Of a stretch of 64,000 nt of DNA, positions 20,830 through 32,262 are shown piece after piece. Position 1 is the stretch's first letter. The number at the start of each line of letters is the position of its first letter. Both the position numbers and the translations under genes were made by a program. The notes under the pieces were generated by a model. That model saw only the letters and a list, made by a program, of their open reading frames with translations, ran no database searches and was not told where the DNA came from. Origin of the DNA: Mayamaea pseudoterrestris (Eukaryota; Bacillariophyta; Bacillariophyceae; Sellaphorales; Sellaphoraceae); contig BROI01000024.1 of the NCBI GenBank assembly GCA_027923505.1, positions 310,001 to 374,000 of the forward strand, written 5' to 3'.

Positions 20830-21480
20830 AATGAACTCGCACTGGTTTTAAAGCACGACGCTCCTTTGGCAATGTGCAAACGGTTCGTATGCAACTTGGA
20901 TGGCCCAATGACAGCATTCAACACTTATTCCATCCTTTAATATGCAAGCGGCAACGGTTCCTGATGTCTATAATGGTTATATGATTGGCGCTGGCTTTTG
21001 AAACGAATTTGCTGAAGCATTACAGTGAGGGACTGCCCCTTTGGCAATGTGCAAATTGCAAATGGTTTGCCTGCAACTAGGAAGGCCCAATAACAGCAAT
21101 CAACACGTGTTCCATCCTTTATTACACATGCGGCAACGGTTCTGACGTCTATAGTGGTGTATGTGGTCGGCGCTGGCTTCTGAAACAAATTTGCTGCAAC
21201 ATTCAGTGGGGGACTGCCACTTTTGCATTTGTGTAAACGGTTCGCCTGCAACCATGATGGCTCCATAACAACAATCAATACCCTTCCAACCTTTAGTATA
21301 CGAGCGGCAACGGATCCTGCCACTTCTTGCAGTTTATATGGCTGGCTTTTTTTAAGGTGAATTTGCTGAAGCATGCAATGGGGGACTGCTCCAATTGCAA
21401 AAACCAATAAACACTTGCAACCAATTTGGCTTAACTGTATACAACCTTTTATAAATAAAGAAAAAATAGCATTCATACAA
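20830..21480. repeat. Tandem array A, about 175-bp period, 3-4 degenerate units
   Basis: Units start near 20865, 21039, 21220 and 21391, judged by the recurring TTTGGCAATGTGCAAA and the downstream GCGGCAACGGTTC and AATTTGCTGAAGCAT blocks. Spacing is about 171-181 bp. The units are clearly diverged (many point differences), so the array is old. The period is not a multiple of three and short frames across it are not conserved. Its sequence is different from array B next to it. Confidence 0.85.
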
Positions 21481-21589
21481 TGATGTTATATTTATTGGTG
21501 CTGGTTTAGTAGTAAAAAGGCTAATCCTCTCCGATTAAGGCATCTGCATCTGTTTCCTTCCACCAACCAGCCAATGCCATTGTACCAGC

Positions 21590-24500
21590 TACATCCTGGT
21601 AGCGCACCTTAAACAAGGATGTTAGCACCACTCTGGCTGGAATGGGCATTCACATGGCTCAAGGGATGGACATTTGAAAGGCATGGCTTGCAGCTGCTGG
21701 CTGACACTGGTGACAAGTTATCACTAAGCACATGCCTGTCTACTGAGTCACCAGCCAGTCAACTTATCCTGTAGCGCACCTTAGACAAGGATGCTAGCAC
21801 CATTTGGCTTGATTTGAGCATACATATGGCTCAAGGGATGGGCTTTTGAAAGGCATGGCTTATTGCAGCTGGTGGCTGATACTGGTGACAAGTTATCACC
21901 AATCACATGCCATTCTACTGAGTCACCAGCCTGTCCTCTTCTCCTGTAGAACACCTGTAATAAAGATGTTAGCACAATTCTGGCTTGATTTGGGCACACA
22001 TGTGGCTCAAGGGTTAGGCATTTGAAAGGCATGGCAGCTGCTGGCTGAGACTGGTGACAAGTTATCACCAATCACATTCCAGTCTACTGAGACACCAGTC
22101 AGTCCCCTTATCCCATAACGCACCTTACATGGATGTTAGCACCATTCTGGCTTGAATTGGTCATTCACATGTCTCAAGGGATGGGCATTTGCAAGGCATG
22201 GCTTGCAGCTGCTGGCTGAGAACTGGTGACAATTTATTACCAATCACATTGCAGTCTACTGAGACACCAGACAGTCCTCTTATCCTGTAGCGCTCCTAAC
22301 ATAAGGATGTTTAGACCATTTTGGCTTGAAATGGGCATTCACATGGCTCAAGGGATGGGCATTTGAATGGCATGGCTTGCAGCTGCTGGCTGAGACTGGT
22401 GACAAGTTATCACCAATCACATTGCAGTCTACTGATACACCAGCCAGTCAACTTATCCTGTAGCGCACCTTAGACAAGGATGTTAGCACCATTCTGGCTT
22501 AAATGGGCATTCACATGGCTCAAGGGAAGGGCATTTGAAAGGCATGGCAGCTGCTGGCTGAGACTGATGACATGTTATCACCAATCACAATGCAGCATAC
22601 TGAGACACCAGCCAGTCCTCCTATTCTGTAGCGCTTCCTTTATTATGGATGTAAGCATAATTTTGGCTTGATTTAGACATACACATGGCTCAAGGGATGG
22701 GCATCTGAAAGGCATGGCAGCTGCTGGCTGAGACTGTGGACAAGCCAATCACATTGCAGTCTACTGAGACACCAGACAGTCCATTTATCCTGTAGCACAC
22801 CTTCAAAAATGATGTCAGTACATTTCTGGCTTGATTTGGGCATACATGTGGCTCAAGGGATGGGCAGTTGAAAGGCATGGCTGGCAGCTGGTGGCTGTGA
22901 CCGGTGACAAGTTATCACCCATCACAATGCAGTCTTCTGAGACACCAGCCAGTCAACTTATCCTGAAGCGCACCTGACATAAGGATGTATGCACCATTCT
23001 GGCTTGAATTGGGCATTCACATGGCTCAAGGGATGGGCATTTGAATGGCATGGCTTGCAGCTGCTTGCTGAGACTGGTGATGAGTTACCACCAATCACAT
23101 TGCAGTCTACTGAAACACCAGCCAGTCAACTAATCCTTTTGCGCACCTTAGACATGGATGTATGCACCACTCTGGTTTGAGATGGGCATTCGCATTGCTC
23201 AAGGAATGGGCATTTGAAAGGCATGGCTTGCAGCCGCTTGCTGGGACTGGTGACAATTTATCACCAATCACATTGCAGCCTACTGAGACACCAGTCAGTC
23301 CTCCTATCCTGTAGCGCACCTTAAACAAGGATGTTAGCACCATTCTGGCTTGAATTGGGCATTCACATGGCTAAAGGGATGGGCATTTGAAAGGCATGGC
23401 TTGCAGCTGCTGGCTAAGACTGGTGACAAGTTATCAACATTCACATTGCAGTCTACTGAAACACCAGCCAGTCAACTTATCCTGTAGCACACCTAAGACA
23501 AGGATGTAAACACCATTCTGTCTTGAAATGGTCATTCACATGGCTCAAGGGAAGGGCATTTGAAAGGCATGGTAGCTGCTGGCTGAGACTGGTGTCAACT
23601 TATCACCCAATCACAATGCAGTCTACTGTTGCACTCATTAAACAAGAATGTTAGCACCATTCTGGCTTGAATTAGTCATTCAAATGGCTCAAGGGATGGA
23701 CATTTGAAAGGCATGGCTTGCAGCCGCTTGCTAAAACTGGTGACAAGTTATCACCAATCACATTGCAGTCTACTGAGACACCAGTCGGTCCTCTTATCCT
23801 GTAGCGCTCCATAATTAAGGATGTCAGTACTATTCTGGCTTGATTTGGGCATACATGTGGCTCAAGGGATGGGCAGTTGAAAGGCATGGCTGGCAGCTGC
23901 TGGCTGAGACTGTGGACAAGGTATCACCCATCACATTGCAGTCTACTGAGACACCAGCTAGTCCTCTTATCCTGTAGCGCACCTGACATAAGGATGTATA
24001 CACCATTTTAGCTTAAAATGGGCATTGAAATGGCTCAAGGGATGGGCATTCGAATGGCATGGCTTGCAGCTGCTGGCTGAGACTGGTGACGAGTTATCAC
24101 CAATCACATTGCAGTCTACTGATACACCAGCCAGTCAACTTATCCTTTAGCGCAACTTAGACAAGGATGTAAGCACCATTTTAAATTGAGATGGGCATTT
24201 GCATGGCTCAAGGGATGGGCATTTGAAAGGCAATGCTTGCAGCCGCTTGCTGAGACTGGTGACGAGTTATCACCAATTACATTGCAGTCTACTGAAACAC
24301 CAGCCAGTCAACTTAACCTATAGCGCACCTTAAACAAGGATGTATGTACCACTCTTAATTGAGATGGGCATTTGCATGGCTCAAGGGATGGGCATTTGAA
24401 AGACATGGCTTGCAGCCACTTGCAGAGACTGGTGACAAATTATCATCCAATCACATTGCAGTCTACTGAGACACCAGTCAGTCCTCTTATCCTGTAGCGC

Positions 24501-25030
24501 ACCTTAAACAAGGATGTTAGCACCATTCTGGCTTGAATTGGGCATTCACATGGCTCAAGGGATGGGCATTTGATTGGCATGGCTTGCAGCCGCTTGCTGA
24601 GACTGGTGACAAGATATCACCAATCACATTGCAGTCTACTGAGACACCACTCAGTCCTCTTATCCTGTAGCGCACCTTAAACAAGGATGTTAGCACCATT
24701 CTGGCTTGAAATGGTCATTCACATGGCTCAAGGGATGGGCATTTGAAAGGCATGGCTTGCAGCCGCTGGCTGAGACTGGTGACAAGTTATCACCAATCAC
24801 ATTGCAGTCTACTGAGACACCAGTCAGTCCTTTTATCCTGTAGCGCACCTTAAACAAGGATGTTAGCACCATTCTATCTTGATTTGGGCATTCACATGGC
24901 TCAAGGGATGGCCATTTGAAAGGCATGGCTTGCAGCTGCTGGCTAAGACTGGTGACAAGTTATCACCAATCACATTGCAGTCTACTGAGACACCAGCCAG
25001 TCCTCTTATCCTGTTGCGCACCTTAAATAA
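21590..25030. repeat. Tandem satellite array B, about 172-bp period, about 20 units
   Basis: The block AAGGATGTTAGCACCATTCT recurs near 21617, 21789, 21964, 22132, 22306, 22478, 22646, 22810, 22983, 23155, 23328, 23501, 23648, 23819, 23990, 24166, 24339, 24510, 24683 and 24856, all head to tail. Typical spacing is 168-176 bp; one unit near 23.5-23.65 kb is shortened to about 147 bp. Each unit carries GGCTCAAGGGATGGGCATT, GCTTGCAGCTGCTGGCTG, a GGTGA-N7-TCACC inverted repeat and CAGTCTACTGAGACACCAG. Units at the right end look most alike, suggesting recent homogenisation there. 172 is not divisible by three, so the many 60-100 residue frames in it are chance products. Confidence 0.93.
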
Positions 25031-25608
25031 GGTATAAGGTCAAAATTGTCCCTAATTTTGCTACAAGGACAGCTGCCTGTGGTGGTTGTGTACTCAGTAG
25101 CTGCATACAATGCCATGGCATGGGTGATGGGCACTGCAGCTAACAGAGGTGTTCCTGCAAGCCTACTCATGCAGTCGTGGGTCTTGTACATTGTTGCTGC
25201 CTGACACATCCTTGACAATGGCTGCTGCTGATATCTGGAGATTGAATGAAGGCTTCTGCAAGCCCACTGGCTCATAGGATAGCTAATGCAGGATTTACCA
25301 ATCCTCACAAAGAAACGCCATTGTCCTCGTCTGTACACAAAACAGTATAGATATCATTTTTCACTAATACAGTAAAAACATAGTACGTATTCGATGTAAC
25401 TTGAACCTATAAACCGAGCCCCCTGAACTGAATCGTTCCGCTACTCAACAAGTTAAGATCCGTTTTTTCTTCCAATTTTCTTCCAACCCCCAAATAATGT
25501 TCGATGAACAAGCAGCACAATTACCAATGTCTCAAAGTCTTTGTGTGTGTGTATGATAATAAAAAGTACAAATAGACTTCTTTGTTATTCAACACAAACA
25601 CTATTTTT
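25031..25608. other. Spacer between satellite and TM-protein gene
   Basis: The first 300 bases contain a minus-strand open stretch of about 110 codons with no recognisable family and a boundary inside the last satellite unit; it is treated as chance. The remainder is the 3' flank of the gene ending at 25609, AT-rich, with a GTGTGTGTGT run near 25542. No RNA gene was seen. Confidence 0.4.
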
Positions 25609-27096
25609 CTAAAACGCGACCGTGTCGGCGTTTGAATCTACGCCACTGTAGCTTCTGTCTAGCCCCTTGACGACGTATTCCTGGCATTCAAAAGTTCGCC
25701 CCCGCTCATCCACCTCAAAGGACTCGAACAACTCAATGTCATGATCCGTCGTGTGGCTTGCATTTAACCGGCTGCCATGGTAACGTGACTTTTCTGGCGT
25801 CGTTTGTGGCGAATACGCTGGAACAGACAACCCATCATCGTTAAACGAGTCATCCTGAAAGGTTTCATCGCTAAGTCGCACATTGTCGACGGAAACGTTC
25901 AAGGTTCGCTGGGTCGACATGATTTTGATGCGGTCCACCAAGCTTTCGGACGGTTTGCGGCGCTTTTGACGCTGGCGGCGGACAATGACGCCGGCAGCGG
26001 TTCCCGCGAGGGCAACGACGGCCATGGATAAAAAGATGACGCCTGTTGGCTTTCGGTCGCCGGTGGTACTATTGCTTGTTTCAGTGTTTGACGTTACCAC
26101 ATCGTCGTCAGATTCTTGGGCAGCTACCTTATCGGGTGCATAGATAACAGCATCGATCAACTCCACAGCGGTCAAGTTCCGGAATACACTTGGCATTGCG
26201 TCAATGGCGTCAAGAATTAAGGCATCTTCGTATTTAGATGGCCCATCATACGTCAACCGCAGCACTGAATATACTTGGTAGCAAGCAAGCGTATCATTAT
26301 CACCAATGTCAGAGTTGCTTCCACTGCAAGGCTCTTCCGTCAAGGATGGAACATATAGCTTTATTTCATCAATCTGAAGAGGACATTCGGAGGAGTTTGT
26401 GACGGTTGTGTTAATGCTAGCGTCAGTGAATCCTCCCAGCTGGCGTTCCAAGCGAGTTCCAACGACTCCATGGATTTTGCTGCCAATGCGCATGGCGGCG
26501 CTTTCATTACTCGCAATGATCTCATATGTCACTTCGAGCCATGATTCAATTGACTGTGAGCTAGAGCAGTTGAAAGTAGCGGCATTGTCGGTTGCAGTGA
26601 CGTTTTCCATGGCATCGTCACCGTCAAGAATCAATGCTCCCTGATCGGCCTGATCGTCATCGTCATTCTGATCAGGTACAACTTCTTCCGTGTCCTCAAC
26701 ATCCGATGGTGTCTCATCCTTATTCTTGTCATCGTCTCCCGCATCATCGTCATCAACTTCTTCAGCTCTGGTCCTGTCTTCTCTTAGCTCTTTGGTGGGC
26801 GATACTGTCGGGGAGTCTGTCCTCTTCACATCGTTTGCCACTGCATCCTTGTTGTCATTTCCTTGTTCTGGTGGGGCAACGTCTTTTTCGTTCCTGTCAG
26901 TCGTCTCTTCTGGCGCAGCATCCTCCTTGTCGCTTCCTGGACCTTGCAGTCGCCTCTTCACTGCAGCACCTTGGATGCTTGATGGACGAACTTGCCAAGT
27001 GTTGTTGGCTTGTCGGATGCCTGATCCGGCCCGAGCGATTGGTGCCAATGCGGAAATAGATATCAGGAGTGATAATAAGTTGTTGATAGACTTCAT
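25609..27096 (-). CDS. Secreted/TM protein A: signal peptide, acidic stalk, Cys-bearing ectodomain, TM, tail
   Basis: Single exon, 495 residues. The start MKSINNLLSLLISISALAPIARA is a clean signal peptide. Residues about 45-170 are extremely acidic and Pro/Thr-rich (DDDDAGDDDKNKDE). The ectodomain (about 175-345) has Cys pairs, several NxS/T sites, YSVLRLTYDGPSKYEDAL and MPSVFRNLTAVELIDA. The TM segment is about 354-372 (GVIFLSMAVVALAGTAAGVIV), followed by RRQRQKRRK and a polar cytoplasmic tail of about 120 residues. The pattern LxxxYxGP...DAL...FP/PSxF recurs in TM protein B, so the two are probably paralogues. No known family. A cell-surface or silica-vesicle role is possible but unproven. 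Confidence 0.8.
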   Translation of the reverse strand: MKSINNLLSLLISISALAPIARAGSGIRQANNTWQVRPSSIQGAAVKRRLQGPGSDKEDAAPEETTDRNEKDVAPPEQGNDNKDAVANDVKRTDSPTVSPTKELREDRTRAEEVDDDDAGDDDKNKDETPSDVEDTEEVVPDQNDDDDQADQGALILDGDDAMENVTATDNAATFNCSSSQSIESWLEVTYEIIASNESAAMRIGSKIHGVVGTRLERQLGGFTDASINTTVTNSSECPLQIDEIKLYVPSLTEEPCSGSNSDIGDNDTLACYQVYSVLRLTYDGPSKYEDALILDAIDAMPSVFRNLTAVELIDAVIYAPDKVAAQESDDDVVTSNTETSNSTTGDRKPTGVIFLSMAVVALAGTAAGVIVRRQRQKRRKPSESLVDRIKIMSTQRTLNVSVDNVRLSDETFQDDSFNDDGLSVPAYSPQTTPEKSRYHGSRLNASHTTDHDIELFESFEVDERGRTFECQEYVVKGLDRSYSGVDSNADTVAF

Positions 27097-27428
27097 TTGC
27101 TTATATCTTGGTGCTGATGCTTGGATCTGGGCTAGCGAAATGCCAATTGGACTGCTGTCAAGAACGTGAAGGACGATTAAAATGAATTGCGATCGGCTTT
27201 TTCGAAATGCCGATCTTCACGGGCGCGCGCCTATGAACGGAAAGATTCGAGTCGTATCGGTACCGTAACACTTTAGCTACCTACAGTACGTCGTATCGAA
27301 GTCGTACGGTACAGTTCGGGAGTTACTTGAACCTTAGAGAAAAGATGGTCTAAGTCGGTCTCTATATTGCTGACTACCAACAAGTATAGTTGACATTACG
27401 TATGTTCATACTATTCAGTTTTTTGAGC

Positions 27429-29423
27429 CTACAGATCAACCGTGTCATCGCAGTCAAAGAGTGACCTCGACCGGCTAAAGTACAAGGACGGACTCGAACT
27501 TGACCGCGAAACATCGTGAGTCGTGTCGCTGACATACATGGAATTTTGGTCGACCCGCGAAACCTCTGTGGGACTAGTTCGAGACCGCTGCAAAAGCTTC
27601 TTGTCCGAGTTGTTGTAGAACTTGGCGTTGCGCTCCCGGTCATCCACTGCGTCCATTGTTTCCACGTGCACGCGAGTAATTCGACCCGCTGGAGTCATGA
27701 TCACATCGTACAAGACCGAGTGATCCGCATAATCACTCTCGTTGGCGAGAATGGGTGATCCTTGGACAGAAAAGGACCGAACGCTGGCATCGTGCGATGA
27801 AGTAGGCGACGATGGAGGAGATTCAAACTTGTTGAGTGGCATTGCTTTTTGCGACAAAATTCGAAGAGACTCGGTTTGTGGTGGACCGCGCTGCGGTGGA
27901 GGGTTGGTGTAGCGCTCGTGAATAGATTTACCCGTTGCCAGGATGGTAGCTTGACTGGAGTAAGCATGGCTGTAGTCATCGTCGCTGACACCCGACGATT
28001 CGTCATCCATCTTGTTTGCACAGTGAAAGAACGCGCTATCGAAAGACTGATTGTCTCCGGCCGTACTTTCCGTATCCTTTGGGGATAGCCGCTGAGTGTC
28101 CTTGCTCGGGGCTTGCTCGACGTCCGGCGTCATGTTCAGTTGACGCGTCTTGCCTCGATCCTGACGCTTCTTGATGAAGAAAATGATCAACAGAATCACC
28201 GTCAATATAATCGCTAGCAAGAAGCATGTGACAAAAATTCGGGCAGCCTTGCTCATGGATGTTCTTCCTGGCTTGCCTTGGTTGTCGTTGAGAGTCGAGT
28301 CATCATTGCCAGTGCTATTACCATCGCTTTCTCCGTCAGCCTTGCCGCCGCCTGTAGTCGCGTCATCAATAGGTGGTTCATCCCGTCCGGAATTTTCAGT
28401 CTTACCATCCGTCGCTCCGCCAGAATCTGCCTGTGACTTGCCACCTGCATCGGATGTCTGTCCTTCCGTGTCCTTCTTTGGACTGTTCGTAGTCTCGCCT
28501 CCCTTGCTCGCATCGTCTTCCGCTTTGCCGCCAGTGTTATCATCATCAGTCTTCTTGCCGCCTGCGCCTGCGTTATCATCATCATTCTTCTTGCCGCCGG
28601 CATCGTCGCCAACTTCATTTTTCATATTTCCCGCTTCGCTTAGCGGAACAAGTGTTGCATTAAGGAATTCAATCTCGTTCGAGCCCGACATGGTGGAAAA
28701 GGCAGTTGGAAACAAATCCAGCGCCGTTTGGAGCATTTGCTCCATCTCGTCCCTCGGCCCAGTGTAGTCTAGCATCAAGCCAGCCGCCATGCGAAAGCAA
28801 CTATCCGAAGAAGAGGTTTGAGACTCAAGCGTACAAGATTCAGTTTGCAGATTTGGCTGTTCGTAGTCAATGTTTTGTACGCTAGCCTTGGTGCAGTCAA
28901 TGCCATCCGTCACCAAGTCACTTGCAAACACTTTTTGCACCGTCTTCTCCACATAGTCGCCTACTTTGCTGGCGTCGTCTTCATCCGACGCTCCAACTTT
29001 GAAGCTATATTCGAGTGACAGAGTCATTGAGACGCAGGGGACTGCATCGTTGACAGTAGATGGTGCCGCCGCATCAGGTGGAGTATCCGATGGCGATGCT
29101 GCTACATCGGTTACAGACGGACCACTGCTTGAGTCATCTGGAGCTGACAGCGTTCCAACATTCATATCTCCGTGTGATGAATCTGCAGTGTTTGCATCTC
29201 CAGCGCCAGTCTCAGACGGAGTAGGTGCGCCAAATTGCGGTCCTGCTGGACCTTTTCTTTTCTTGTCGTCCTGCTTCATCACTCGAGTTGCTGCAGCTGG
29301 ATCGCGACGAAGAAAATGGTGCGGATCCGCTCCAACAAGTCGGCGTCCATGTTTGACTGCAAATACTGTCTCCAGAGAAGAGACAAGCAGTAGCAACGCG
29401 AGTAACGTCGTTTGATTCCTCAT
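27429..29423 (-). CDS. Secreted/TM protein B, paralogue-like neighbour of A
   Basis: The ATG at 29423 (MRNQTTLLALLLLVSSLETVFA) gives 664 residues; the open frame upstream lacks a better start. After the signal peptide come a Pro/Ser/Asp-rich stretch (about 50-125), an ectodomain (about 128-275) with Cys residues, AGLMLDYTGPRDEMEQML and LFPTAFSTMSG matching the layout in protein A, then about 150 residues of low complexity with repeated GGKK/DDDN blocks. The TM segment is FVTCFLLAIILTVILLIIFFI (about 400-420), followed by KKRQDRGK and a long Ser-rich tail. Same strand as protein A, 332 bp apart, so tandem duplication is likely. Function unknown. Confidence 0.8.
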   Translation of the reverse strand: MRNQTTLLALLLLVSSLETVFAVKHGRRLVGADPHHFLRRDPAAATRVMKQDDKKRKGPAGPQFGAPTPSETGAGDANTADSSHGDMNVGTLSAPDDSSSGPSVTDVAASPSDTPPDAAAPSTVNDAVPCVSMTLSLEYSFKVGASDEDDASKVGDYVEKTVQKVFASDLVTDGIDCTKASVQNIDYEQPNLQTESCTLESQTSSSDSCFRMAAGLMLDYTGPRDEMEQMLQTALDLFPTAFSTMSGSNEIEFLNATLVPLSEAGNMKNEVGDDAGGKKNDDDNAGAGGKKTDDDNTGGKAEDDASKGGETTNSPKKDTEGQTSDAGGKSQADSGGATDGKTENSGRDEPPIDDATTGGGKADGESDGNSTGNDDSTLNDNQGKPGRTSMSKAARIFVTCFLLAIILTVILLIIFFIKKRQDRGKTRQLNMTPDVEQAPSKDTQRLSPKDTESTAGDNQSFDSAFFHCANKMDDESSGVSDDDYSHAYSSQATILATGKSIHERYTNPPPQRGPPQTESLRILSQKAMPLNKFESPPSSPTSSHDASVRSFSVQGSPILANESDYADHSVLYDVIMTPAGRITRVHVETMDAVDDRERNAKFYNNSDKKLLQRSRTSPTEVSRVDQNSMYVSDTTHDVSRSSSSPSLYFSRSRSLFDCDDTVDL

Positions 29424-29675
29424 GGTGACAAGCAGGTTTGGTTTTTGAATGGCATTGGACGTTTCTTGCGCGAACCGGCCGGCGCGTAGTGCACGCGTCC
29501 TACCGTTTTTGACAAGTACCGAAGCGACACGGAACATTCCTGCGACGACGTCACCAATGCGCGCATCATTCGGACCGTTCGTTCCTTCATTTCCACCAAA
29601 CAAGGACAAGCTCGAAGCAAGACGAACATACAGCTTTGTTGTAGCAGCATTGCTCTCAATTACTAGTATTTCAAA

Positions 29676-30958
29676 ATGTTGACAATATACTCGAGACCCT
29701 CGTCAATGTCGCGTGAGAATAAATTGACGGACGTTTTACTAGGAGCGTCCGGAGCCTTTGTTGCTTCCGTCCTGGCGGTGCAAGTCTTGACGGAAGCCGA
29801 TCCGTGGGGGAAATGCTTGCGATTCTGGCGTCAACTGGGAGCTCATGTACGTTACAAGGAGTATATGAAAATATAGTGATAAAGAGTTTGCTATTGCGAT
29901 GATTTGCAGAGTCAGTGACGTCTCATGACTCTCCTCTCCATTTCATGTAGGAAAAGCAACTGACTTCATCGCACTCCGTGAATGACGGAATAGACGAATA
30001 CAGCAAACTCCACAACCAAGGCACCGCCAAGGATCGTACAACAAACTACCAAGCCTTGGTGAATGCCTACTACGATTTAGCGACACTCTTTTACGAGTGG
30101 GGTTGGGGCGCTTCCTTTCATTTTTCCTTTCAGTTTCGCGAGGAATCCTTCGCCGAGTCGATTCGTCGGCACGAGCACGTACTGGCGGCGCAACTCGTCG
30201 ACTGCTACGGTCCCTCAAAACACGTTTTGGACGTTGGCTGCGGCATTGGAGGTCCCATGCGCAACATTTCCAAGTTTCTCGGCGGCTGCCGCGTGACGGG
30301 CATTACCCTCAACCAGTACCAGGTGAATCGCGGCAATGAGCTCAACGCGCAGGATCCACACTGCGCTTCGACATGCAAGTCCGTTCAAGGAGATTTTATG
30401 AAACTGCCCTTTGATACAGACTCGCTGGACGGTGCCTACGCGATTGAAGCCACGTGCCATGCACCGGATCGCGTCAAGTGCTACCAGGAAATGCTGCGCG
30501 TCGTCAAGCCAGGAGCCACGGTTGCCATTTACGAGTGGTGCATGACCGAGTCCTACAATGCTTCCAGCACGAAACATCAGCAACTAAAAAAGGATATTGA
30601 GCAAGGCAATGGCTTGCCTGATATAATTGACACCAAGGCGTGTCTGCAAGCCATGAAAGACGCTGGTTTTGACATTGTTTCGGAAGCAGACTTGGCCTTG
30701 ACCAAGCACGTGCAACCATGGGAAACGCCATTGATGCCGTCATGGAACATTTTTTCGCAACGCTTCCAGTTCAACTGGTTGGGAGGACATATTACGAACG
30801 CGGCCATTCACTTGCTGGAGATTGTTCGCATTGCGCCCAAGGGAACCGTCAAGACGCAAAAGGTGCTGCAGACGGGTGGATTCGCTTTGAGGGATGCCGC
30901 GCAGGAGGGAATCTTTACGACCATGTATCTGATGGTGGGACGCAAGCCAGTGGCGTGA
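29676..30958 (+). CDS. SMT1: Sterol C-24 methyltransferase
   Basis: Exons 29676-29846 and 29951-30958, 104-nt intron (gtacgt/tgtag), phase 0, 392 residues. It transfers a methyl group from S-adenosylmethionine to C-24 of a sterol such as cycloartenol (ERG6/SMT family). Visible marks are an N-terminal hydrophobic span in exon 1, YEWGWGASFHFSFQF (the SMT-specific YExGWG block, about residue 98), the SAM motif LDVGCGIGGPMRNI (about 150), GITLNQYQV, AIEATCHAPD, and YEWCMTESYN. The C-terminal sterol-methyltransferase domain carries the final LMVGRKP. Probably ER-bound. The intron separates the membrane anchor from the catalytic part. Divergent from TM protein B at 252 bp. Confidence 0.95.
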
Positions 30959-31223
30959 GCGAAATGAACGTGACGGTTGGTGGGGTGAGTGTTAGGCTTT
31001 CGTTGATTCTCAACGACATGTATGAGCAAGGGATTTGGGTGTGTTGTCGTTTCCGTACATTATTAACTACATTACAGTATAGTTTGTGCACGCTTGTATC
31101 ACAGCAAAGAGTTTTTGACAACTACCGAAGCGACATGGATCGGAATGGAGTCCACGAACATCCATGCGGTGATGCCATCTTGGCGTCTCGTCCATTCATG
31201 TCACTCTGCAAGCAAGGTAGCAA

Positions 31224-31925
31224 ATGAAACAAGCCGATGAAACAGTAATGAAGACCAACGACGCTCTAGACTTGAAGACAACAGCAATAATCTTGGAGGA
31301 ACCTTCCGTTATGATTGAGGATCACGAAGAATTTCCCCACCTTGGCTTGGCACCATCTGCCAAGGAGATTGCAGATTCTGGATGGGTCAATCTTGCTCGC
31401 TCCTTCGTGCTTCCAATGAACACGAAATTATTACGGCACTGCGCATCATCGCCAGACATGCGGAGAGTACTTCCCATGCTGCGAGAGGTACATGATGATA
31501 ATGACGATGAAGCCGCGGAAGTTGATGGCGGCTGCGGCGACGAAAGCTTCACCCTAATTTCAACCGAGGAAGCAGATGCAGGTTTGAATGGATCGCGGAT
31601 TAGCTTTCGGGACGCCATATTGATTAAGGCGCGCAATAAAGACGAGAGTGATGGCGATGAAGCATTGTCTCCGTCGCGTCCTCGCATTCGTCCGGCCAAG
31701 TACATTGTCGTGCAGCAAAGCATGACGAGATGTAGCAGAAGCACGGGCGATTTGCAATCGATGGATTCAGAAGTCATGGGTGAAACAGATGCCATGGACT
31801 ATTATCATCGAAAGGCGCTTGGAGCTAAGGGTCGTGTCAGTGGATTGCGTATGCGGCCCGATGAAATGAAGCGAAAAGAAATGACGCTGAACAAAAAGAA
31901 CTTGCAACGGGCCAGTCAAGCATGA
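31224..31925 (+). CDS. Unknown acidic protein with a basic C-terminal motif
   Basis: 233 residues from the ATG at 31224. No family is recognised and no TM or signal peptide is seen. The N-terminal half contains SAKEIADSGWVNLARSFVLP and a Cys-poor acidic stretch (HDDNDDEAAEVDGG). SFRDAILIKARN lies near residue 132. The C-terminal 45 residues are strongly basic and look constrained (DYYHRKALGAKGRVSGLRM, then RPDEMKRKEM and NKKNLQRA). The frame, a plausible start and the composition support a coding gene. Same strand as the sterol methyltransferase, 265 bp downstream, which is one of the few tandem pairs here. Confidence 0.6.
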   Translation: MKQADETVMKTNDALDLKTTAIILEEPSVMIEDHEEFPHLGLAPSAKEIADSGWVNLARSFVLPMNTKLLRHCASSPDMRRVLPMLREVHDDNDDEAAEVDGGCGDESFTLISTEEADAGLNGSRISFRDAILIKARNKDESDGDEALSPSRPRIRPAKYIVVQQSMTRCSRSTGDLQSMDSEVMGETDAMDYYHRKALGAKGRVSGLRMRPDEMKRKEMTLNKKNLQRASQA

Positions 31926-32262
31926 TGATATCTTTAGAGTCGATTAGAGTAGTTAATTGTGTATGCAATATTAAAAAGGTTTCTGTGATCTTTGGTGATG
32001 TTTTGCATTTAGCATGAAAGGGTTTTGTGGGATCGGCAAGCTGCCTTGGGCGCAGTACTACCGGTATTACTGAGCTTGATTGTTAGTAACCTATAATGGA
32101 GCTTGTGCCCAAAACTACGTAAAAGATTGAACCGCCAAAAGCCATTATATAGTACTCTAATACGGATATAGCATGAGATGCCGCGATGTAAGAAGCCGTG
32201 CGAAAGAAATTGTAACATGCATCTTGTAGTCATCTATTTTAGCCTGAACTATCTACTCTTCA

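Noticed and set aside
21781-24926. Many 60-100 residue open frames on the minus strand of the satellite array (MPFK...LEPHVCPNQ type)
   Set aside because: They recur only because the DNA repeats. The 172-bp period is not divisible by three, frames do not continue between units, and there is no family likeness.
21590-25030. Centromere based on similarity of the 172-bp period to human alpha satellite
   Set aside because: Period alone is not evidence, the array is short and GC is not low as reported for diatom centromeres; no CENP-type site can be seen.
25006-25338. Minus-strand frame of 110 codons with several Cys and Met, possibly a transposase fragment
   Set aside because: It begins inside the last satellite unit and no motif of any transposase or other family could be recognised.
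29424-29609. N-terminal extension of TM protein B
   Set aside because: It lacks an ATG in a sensible place and would hide the signal peptide that starts at 29423.
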